From Oleiphilaceae bacterium (GTDB lineage: Bacteria > Pseudomonadota > Gammaproteobacteria > Pseudomonadales > Oleiphilaceae): DNA of 44,529 nucleotides. A program made the position numbers and the translations under genes. The stretch lies in assembly GCA_018334495.1 (NCBI GenBank), contig JAGXLV010000019.1, positions 1-44,529 on the forward strand, written 5' to 3'. Below are positions 40,408-44,529 of the stretch, piece by piece; within the stretch, counting starts at the first letter, position 1; every line of letters starts with the position of its first letter. A model generated the notes under the pieces. The model was not told the DNA's origin. It was given only the letters and a program-made list of their open reading frames with translations, and did not search any database.

Positions 40408-41340
40408 ATGGCAGGTGTACTGGACAGCGTAAATCAGCGAACCCAACTTGTAGGGCAGAACCGGCTTGAACTTTTATTGTTCCGGTTGCGTGGCAAGCAG
40501 GTCTACGGAATCAACGTGTTCAAAGTTAAAGAAGTACTTCAGTGCCCCAAATTATCCTCGCTTCCAAACAGCATTCCGATGGTAAGGGGTGTGGCCCATA
40601 TTCGGGGAGAGACCATACCTATTATCGACCTGGGGATGTCCATCCGGACCCAGGCCATACCCGCTGAGGAAATGTCTACCAGTTTTGTCATTATTACCGA
40701 ATACAATCGCAAGACCCAGGGCTTCCTGGTTGGCAGTGTCGATCGCATCGTCAACATGAACTGGGAAGACATCATGCCGCCGCCAAAAGGTGCAGGCTCC
40801 GAGGTCTACTTGACAGCGGTGACCAATTTCGAAGACAAACTCATCGAAATTATCGACGTGGAGAAGGTTCTTTCCGAAGTGGCGCCGCTCGCCGAAGATG
40901 TGACAGAAAGCGTCCTGGGCCGCACATCGGAGCGAGACCGAGGAAGTTCGCTGCCGATTCTGGTGGTGGATGACTCCTCGGTGGCGCGCCGGCAGATCGA
41001 GCGCTGTCTGACCGCCATCGGCCTGCAGGTTGTCATCAAAAATGATGGCAAGCAGGCATTTGATCACCTCAAAGAGCTGACAGCCGACGGCTCAAAAGCG
41101 ACCGATCATATCTCCATGATGATCTCGGATGTCGAAATGCCCGAGATGGACGGCTACACGCTTGTCACCCGATGCAAGGCCGATTCGGCCACCGCCGGTT
41201 TATACGTTATGCTGCACACCTCGCTTAGCGGCGTATTCAACAAAGCGATGGTGCAAAAGGTTGGTGCGGACGACTTCATGGCCAAATTCAGTCCGGACGA
41301 ATTGGCTGAGCGCGTTATGGATATTCTCGACCAGGCTTAA
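40408..41340 (+). CDS. cheV: chemotaxis coupling/response-regulator protein CheV
   Basis: CheW-like coupling protein with a phosphoacceptor receiver. 310 residues: a CheW domain (about 15-165; LELLLFRLRGKQVYGINVFKVKEVL, and RGVAHIRGETIPIIDL) and a receiver domain from ~190 (LPILVVDDSSVARRQIERCL) with the acidic pair, phosphorylatable D241 in ISDVEMPEMDG, and T/K switch positions. In known systems it couples receptors to CheA and aids adaptation. GGGAG precedes the ATG. It is divergent from flgA and followed by cheR, the same order as in Pseudomonas. Confidence 0.95.
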   Translation: MAGVLDSVNQRTQLVGQNRLELLLFRLRGKQVYGINVFKVKEVLQCPKLSSLPNSIPMVRGVAHIRGETIPIIDLGMSIRTQAIPAEEMSTSFVIITEYNRKTQGFLVGSVDRIVNMNWEDIMPPPKGAGSEVYLTAVTNFEDKLIEIIDVEKVLSEVAPLAEDVTESVLGRTSERDRGSSLPILVVDDSSVARRQIERCLTAIGLQVVIKNDGKQAFDHLKELTADGSKATDHISMMISDVEMPEMDGYTLVTRCKADSATAGLYVMLHTSLSGVFNKAMVQKVGADDFMAKFSPDELAERVMDILDQA

Positions 41341-41385
41341 AGCTGGGCTACCGAAACCATCCGGGCCGAAAATCACAGAGATTCA

Positions 41386-42216
41386 ATGAAATCAGACATC
41401 AAACCTCAGGAATACGAAACTTTTAAGTCATTCCTGCAAGAGGCTTGCGGAATACTGCTGGGTGAAAACAAGCAGTACCTGGTCAAAAGCCGGCTCCGCC
41501 GTATTCTTGAAGACAACAAGATGGAAAGCCTCGGTGACCTGCTGGAACGCTTGCGCAGGCCCGGTCGCAGCCCGCTGAGAGAGCAGGTTATTGATGCCAT
41601 GACCACCAACGAGACCCTCTGGTTTCGTGACAATCACCCGTTTCATATTCTGAGCACCCGGCTGCTGCCCGAGCTGGCTGAGCGTAACGGAACACCTGCC
41701 ATCCGGTTCTGGTCCGCGGCCTGTTCAACCGGGCAGGAACCCTACTCCATCGCCATGGCTGTTGACGAATTCCGGCGTCAAAAACCGGGGAAATTGCGTA
41801 ATGACGTCAAAATCACGGCGACCGATATCTCCAAGAGCGTATTGGAAGTAGCCAGGCGTGGTGAATATGAGATGTTGGCGATCGGGCGCGGCCTGTCGGC
41901 AGAGCGGCAAAAGAACTTTTTCTTGCCCTCCGCCAAGGGTGGATGGCAAATTCGCCCGAACCTTAAAGCCATGGTGGAATTCAGGGAACTCAACTTGCTT
42001 GAACGCTACAGCCTCGGCAGGTTCGATGTGATTTTTTGCCGCAATGTTCTGATCTACTTTTCAGCGGACCTCAAAAGAGACATTCTCACTCGCCTCCATG
42101 CCTGCCTGAATCCCGGCGGTTACCTCATTTTGGGCGCCTCGGAATCCCTCAACGGCCTGCCAAACCTCTACGAAATGGTGCAATGCCATCCGGGTATCAT
42201 TTACCGTCGGAAATAA
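41386..42216 (+). CDS. cheR: chemoreceptor glutamate methyltransferase CheR
   Basis: SAM-dependent methylation of receptor glutamates for adaptation. 276 residues. The N-terminal helical CheR domain (YETFKSFLQEACGILLGENKQYLVKSRLRRIL) is followed by the Rossmann methyltransferase: RFWSAACSTGQEPYSIAM binds SAM; ATDISKSVLEVARRGEY and VIFCRNVLIYFS are family motifs. No pentapeptide-binding extension is seen, and the protein ends HPGIIYRRK. It lies 45 bp after cheV and is convergent with the c-di-GMP gene (19-bp gap). Hook and rod genes that often follow in relatives are not next to it. Confidence 0.96.
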   Translation: MKSDIKPQEYETFKSFLQEACGILLGENKQYLVKSRLRRILEDNKMESLGDLLERLRRPGRSPLREQVIDAMTTNETLWFRDNHPFHILSTRLLPELAERNGTPAIRFWSAACSTGQEPYSIAMAVDEFRRQKPGKLRNDVKITATDISKSVLEVARRGEYEMLAIGRGLSAERQKNFFLPSAKGGWQIRPNLKAMVEFRELNLLERYSLGRFDVIFCRNVLIYFSADLKRDILTRLHACLNPGGYLILGASESLNGLPNLYEMVQCHPGIIYRRK

Positions 42217-42235
42217 TACGCGGTGGGTCAGCGAA

Positions 42236-44359
42236 TTAGCCGGATGAGGCACTGATATAGCCTTTGCTCAGAATCTTCTCAAAACTTCGGTCCGGTAGCG
42301 GCGGGGAAAAAAAGAAGCCCTGGGCGTAATCACAACCCGCGTCCCGGAGCCAGTCTTTTTGCTGCCGGGTTTCTACGCCTTCGGCAATTACTTCGATGTC
42401 CAGCAGGTGTGCCATAACGATGATGGTCTCGGCGATGGTCCGGTTGGTTTTGTTAACCTCTTCGCTCTGTACAAACATCGGGGCAATTTTCAGGTAGTCG
42501 ATAGGAAATTGTTTAAGGTAAGCCATCGAAAACTGACCAGTCCCGAAATCATCCAGCGACACGGAGATGCCGGCTTTTTCGAGCCGCGACAGCTTCTCGG
42601 CCAGACTCTGCGTGCCCTCGGAGAATATTTTTTCGGTCAGCTCAATGGCAAAGCCGCTGCCGGACAGACCAAGCTTCTCTAGCTCGGACGCCCAGGCTAT
42701 TTCTGAGTTCTGATGGCAGAACTCCCTGGCGGACAGGTTCAGGCTAATCTGGAGATGGGGCGCAATGGTGGCCTGCCATTGTTTTGAGGTTTCAGTGGCT
42801 TGGGTAAACACCCAGGATTCGATGTCTCCGATAAGACCGATTTCCTCTGCCAGCGGTATAAAGTCTGCGGGCAACAGGAGCCCGTGAGTGGGATGCCGCC
42901 ATCGCAATAAGACTTCGGCCTTGGCAATGCCACCGTTGGCCAGATTTACAATGGGCTGGTACAACAGTTGAAACTGATTTTTCGACACCGCTTCGCGAAG
43001 TTCACTGATGAACCTTGCTCTCGCTGTGGTGCCGTGATCCTTGACCTGGCTATAGAAGCAGAATTGGTTGCGCCCATTATTTTTGGCCGCGTACATTGCC
43101 TGGTCGGCATTATTTAACAGTTGGGATGGTGTCCTGGCATCTTGCGGATAACAGGTGATACCAATGCTCCCGGAGATGCTGCCGCTATCCTCCCCAAGAG
43201 GAAACGGCACTGCGAGCTTGTCGAGCATCTGCAAGGCGATCTGCTTTATCTGCTCCTGGTCGTCAATGTCCAGCAAGATGATGGTGAATTCATCACCTCC
43301 GAGGCGGGCAACCGTATCGGTTTCACGGACACAGTCACAGATTCGTTGCGCGGCTTGCTGTAACAGCTGGTCCCCTTTGTCGTGGCCCAGCCGGTCGTTG
43401 ACTTCCTTGAATCGATCCAGATCGATGAAAAACAGAGCAAACGCGGCTCCGGTTCTCTCAGCATGCAGGGTATGCTGATCGAGGCGGTCACGGAACAGGC
43501 GTCGGTTGGGTAGTTGAGTCAGCGGGTCGTGATTGGCGTGATGCCAGATCAGCGCCTCGGCTTCCCGACGCTCGGTAATGTCCCGCGCGGTTCCCACCAG
43601 TGCTTCAACCTGGCCCTCGTCATCGATGACCGGCGCATGGATATATTCATAGTATCGGCGCTTGCCGGAAAGGTCCGGCATGGTCAGCTCATCGCGAACC
43701 TGGGCCCTGGACTGAATAACCCGCTCAATGTCCCTGAACAGGTTATCTGAAATCGGCAAGCCGAGATCATTGATCCTTCTGCCGGCCAGCTTTTCCAGAG
43801 GTGCCCGGTACAGCTCGGTTGCCGCTTTGTTGGCATAAATAAAACAGCCGTCCAGATCGAGAACGTAACTGGGGTCGGGCATGGACGACAGCGTGGTCAG
43901 GAGCAATCGTGCCTGTTTGTCTTTTTCGGCGGCGAAGCTTTCGACGGATTCTGAAAGGGCCTGGTCAATGGCCTGGTCAAACCGCATCAAGTCCGCGAAG
44001 CTGGTTTGGTCGGAGGGCTGTGTATCTTCGCTCCACAGCTCAATGACGCTCAGGCGAAGGGCGCGAAATTCCGTTGTCACGTGCAGGACATCCGCGCCTG
44101 ACCTCATTCGGCCCAGGCCATGCCGCTGGGCGCCGGTTTTCCCGGGCCTGCGGGTACTGTGCCCTTTGGCTATTTCATACCGTTCAGCCGTGGTTTGGGG
44201 CTCGGCCATCTGGACAGCAATACGCTCCATCATGGCTTGGGCGTGGTCGCGGCGTTGGGCCGGGGAAAAACCTCCGGAAGGCAGAATTTGCGTGGCGTCA
44301 TGCTCCCACCTCGCCAGAATCTTTTCCATGTTGGCTTCAATCCATTCTCCCAGTCGCAT
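42236..44359 (-). CDS. RsbRD-like/PAS/GGDEF/EAL c-di-GMP protein with altered EAL site
   Basis: Predicted c-di-GMP turnover protein of 707 residues with no membrane segment. Domains in order: an N-terminal helical sensor resembling RsbRD (LGEWIEANMEKILARWEHDA), a PAS domain (about 155-270, PDPSYVLDLDGCFIYANKAATELY, ending AREDITERR-like GTARDITERREAEAL), then GGDEF with an intact RLGGDEF (354-358) and I-site RETD (345-348), and EAL with EVL at 482-484, NLSAREF, ELTE, DDFGTG and EGVET. The Asp of the usual KID motif is replaced: LKIAPMF, A626, with K624 kept. Cyclase activity looks intact; phosphodiesterase activity may be weakened. The ATG at 44359 has AAGG eight bases upstream; an ATG at 44365 is too close. 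Convergent with cheR, so a motility link is inferred from context. Confidence 0.92.
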   Translation of the reverse strand: MRLGEWIEANMEKILARWEHDATQILPSGGFSPAQRRDHAQAMMERIAVQMAEPQTTAERYEIAKGHSTRRPGKTGAQRHGLGRMRSGADVLHVTTEFRALRLSVIELWSEDTQPSDQTSFADLMRFDQAIDQALSESVESFAAEKDKQARLLLTTLSSMPDPSYVLDLDGCFIYANKAATELYRAPLEKLAGRRINDLGLPISDNLFRDIERVIQSRAQVRDELTMPDLSGKRRYYEYIHAPVIDDEGQVEALVGTARDITERREAEALIWHHANHDPLTQLPNRRLFRDRLDQHTLHAERTGAAFALFFIDLDRFKEVNDRLGHDKGDQLLQQAAQRICDCVRETDTVARLGGDEFTIILLDIDDQEQIKQIALQMLDKLAVPFPLGEDSGSISGSIGITCYPQDARTPSQLLNNADQAMYAAKNNGRNQFCFYSQVKDHGTTARARFISELREAVSKNQFQLLYQPIVNLANGGIAKAEVLLRWRHPTHGLLLPADFIPLAEEIGLIGDIESWVFTQATETSKQWQATIAPHLQISLNLSAREFCHQNSEIAWASELEKLGLSGSGFAIELTEKIFSEGTQSLAEKLSRLEKAGISVSLDDFGTGQFSMAYLKQFPIDYLKIAPMFVQSEEVNKTNRTIAETIIVMAHLLDIEVIAEGVETRQQKDWLRDAGCDYAQGFFFSPPLPDRSFEKILSKGYISASSG

Positions 44360-44529
44360 GGGCATTTCCTTATCGGCGGAGTTTGGAACCCACGTCGATA
44401 CAATGGTGGGTGGCTCTCTTTAGATTAATCGTGTTTTGGGTGATAGAAAACAGGGGAAGGGCGCTGACGGGGGAAATGACTCCGTGAATCTGGTGGCCAG
44501 GCGAAGGTCTGGGGACTCCGGGCAAGGCA

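Noticed and set aside
44370..44390. GCCGATAA on the minus strand just before the GGDEF/EAL gene, like a sigma-28 -10 element
   Set aside because: No TAAA at 15-bp spacing, and transcription would begin at or inside the start codon region; the match overlaps the ribosome site.
44366..44529. Possible gene at the right edge
   Set aside because: No frame with a credible start, ribosome site or recognisable protein sequence; likely the leader of the GGDEF/EAL gene.

Overview
The window is a 44.5 kb stretch of bacterial core chromosome, densely coding, with no rRNA, tRNA, CRISPR array, prophage or complete insertion sequence that I could find. Gene content and order point to a flagellated, aerobic gammaproteobacterium of the Marinobacter/Pseudomonas type. 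The supporting signs are Pseudomonas-length FadB and FadA, Smc-ScpAB instead of MukBEF, gltA divergent from sdhCDAB-sucAB-lpd-sucCD, a TrpRS with the large insertion before KMSKS, smc-zipA-ligA, and flgAMN divergent from cheVR. The taxon is an inference from family features and synteny.

Layout: 1-1389 holds the 3' end of the ABC-F gene uup, translationally coupled to an unrecognised cysteine-containing protein; a universal stress protein converges on it. 2084-5639 is the fatty-acid beta-oxidation operon fadBA, with a likely PsrA-type operator and a strong terminator. topA follows (5853-8489). The topA 3' flank (8490-8788) carries two ~100-bp hairpin units built from a 10-bp-periodic GTCCGTG repeat. 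Then come a beta-hydroxyacid dehydrogenase and gltA, both on the minus strand. The 0.7-kb gltA-sdh divergent region has several hairpins. The TCA block sdhCDAB-sucAB-lpd-sucCD (11729-22865) ends in a clear terminator.

23030-26794 is trpS-scpA-scpB-rluB, facing a GAF-GGDEF diguanylate cyclase. 28117-35087 is smc-zipA-ligA, with a 74-bp MITE-like inverted-repeat element (CTAA duplication) inserted just before zipA. A minus-strand group follows: ppiA-mnmC plus a CBS-domain protein. The end of the window is chemotaxis and flagellar regulation: flgA, flgM and flgN on the minus strand, with a near-consensus sigma-28 promoter before flgM; cheV and cheR on the plus strand; and an RsbRD/PAS/GGDEF/EAL protein.

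The genes cover acyl-CoA degradation feeding the TCA cycle (FadBA to GltA, SDH, 2-oxoglutarate dehydrogenase and SucCD), chromosome topology and segregation (TopA, Smc, ScpAB, LigA), division (ZipA), translation and RNA modification (TrpS, RluB, MnmC), and motility with c-di-GMP signalling. I did not find a clear undescribed multi-gene system. The most unusual signals are non-coding: the periodic repeat array after topA, the MITE-like element before zipA, and the hairpins in the TCA leader regions.
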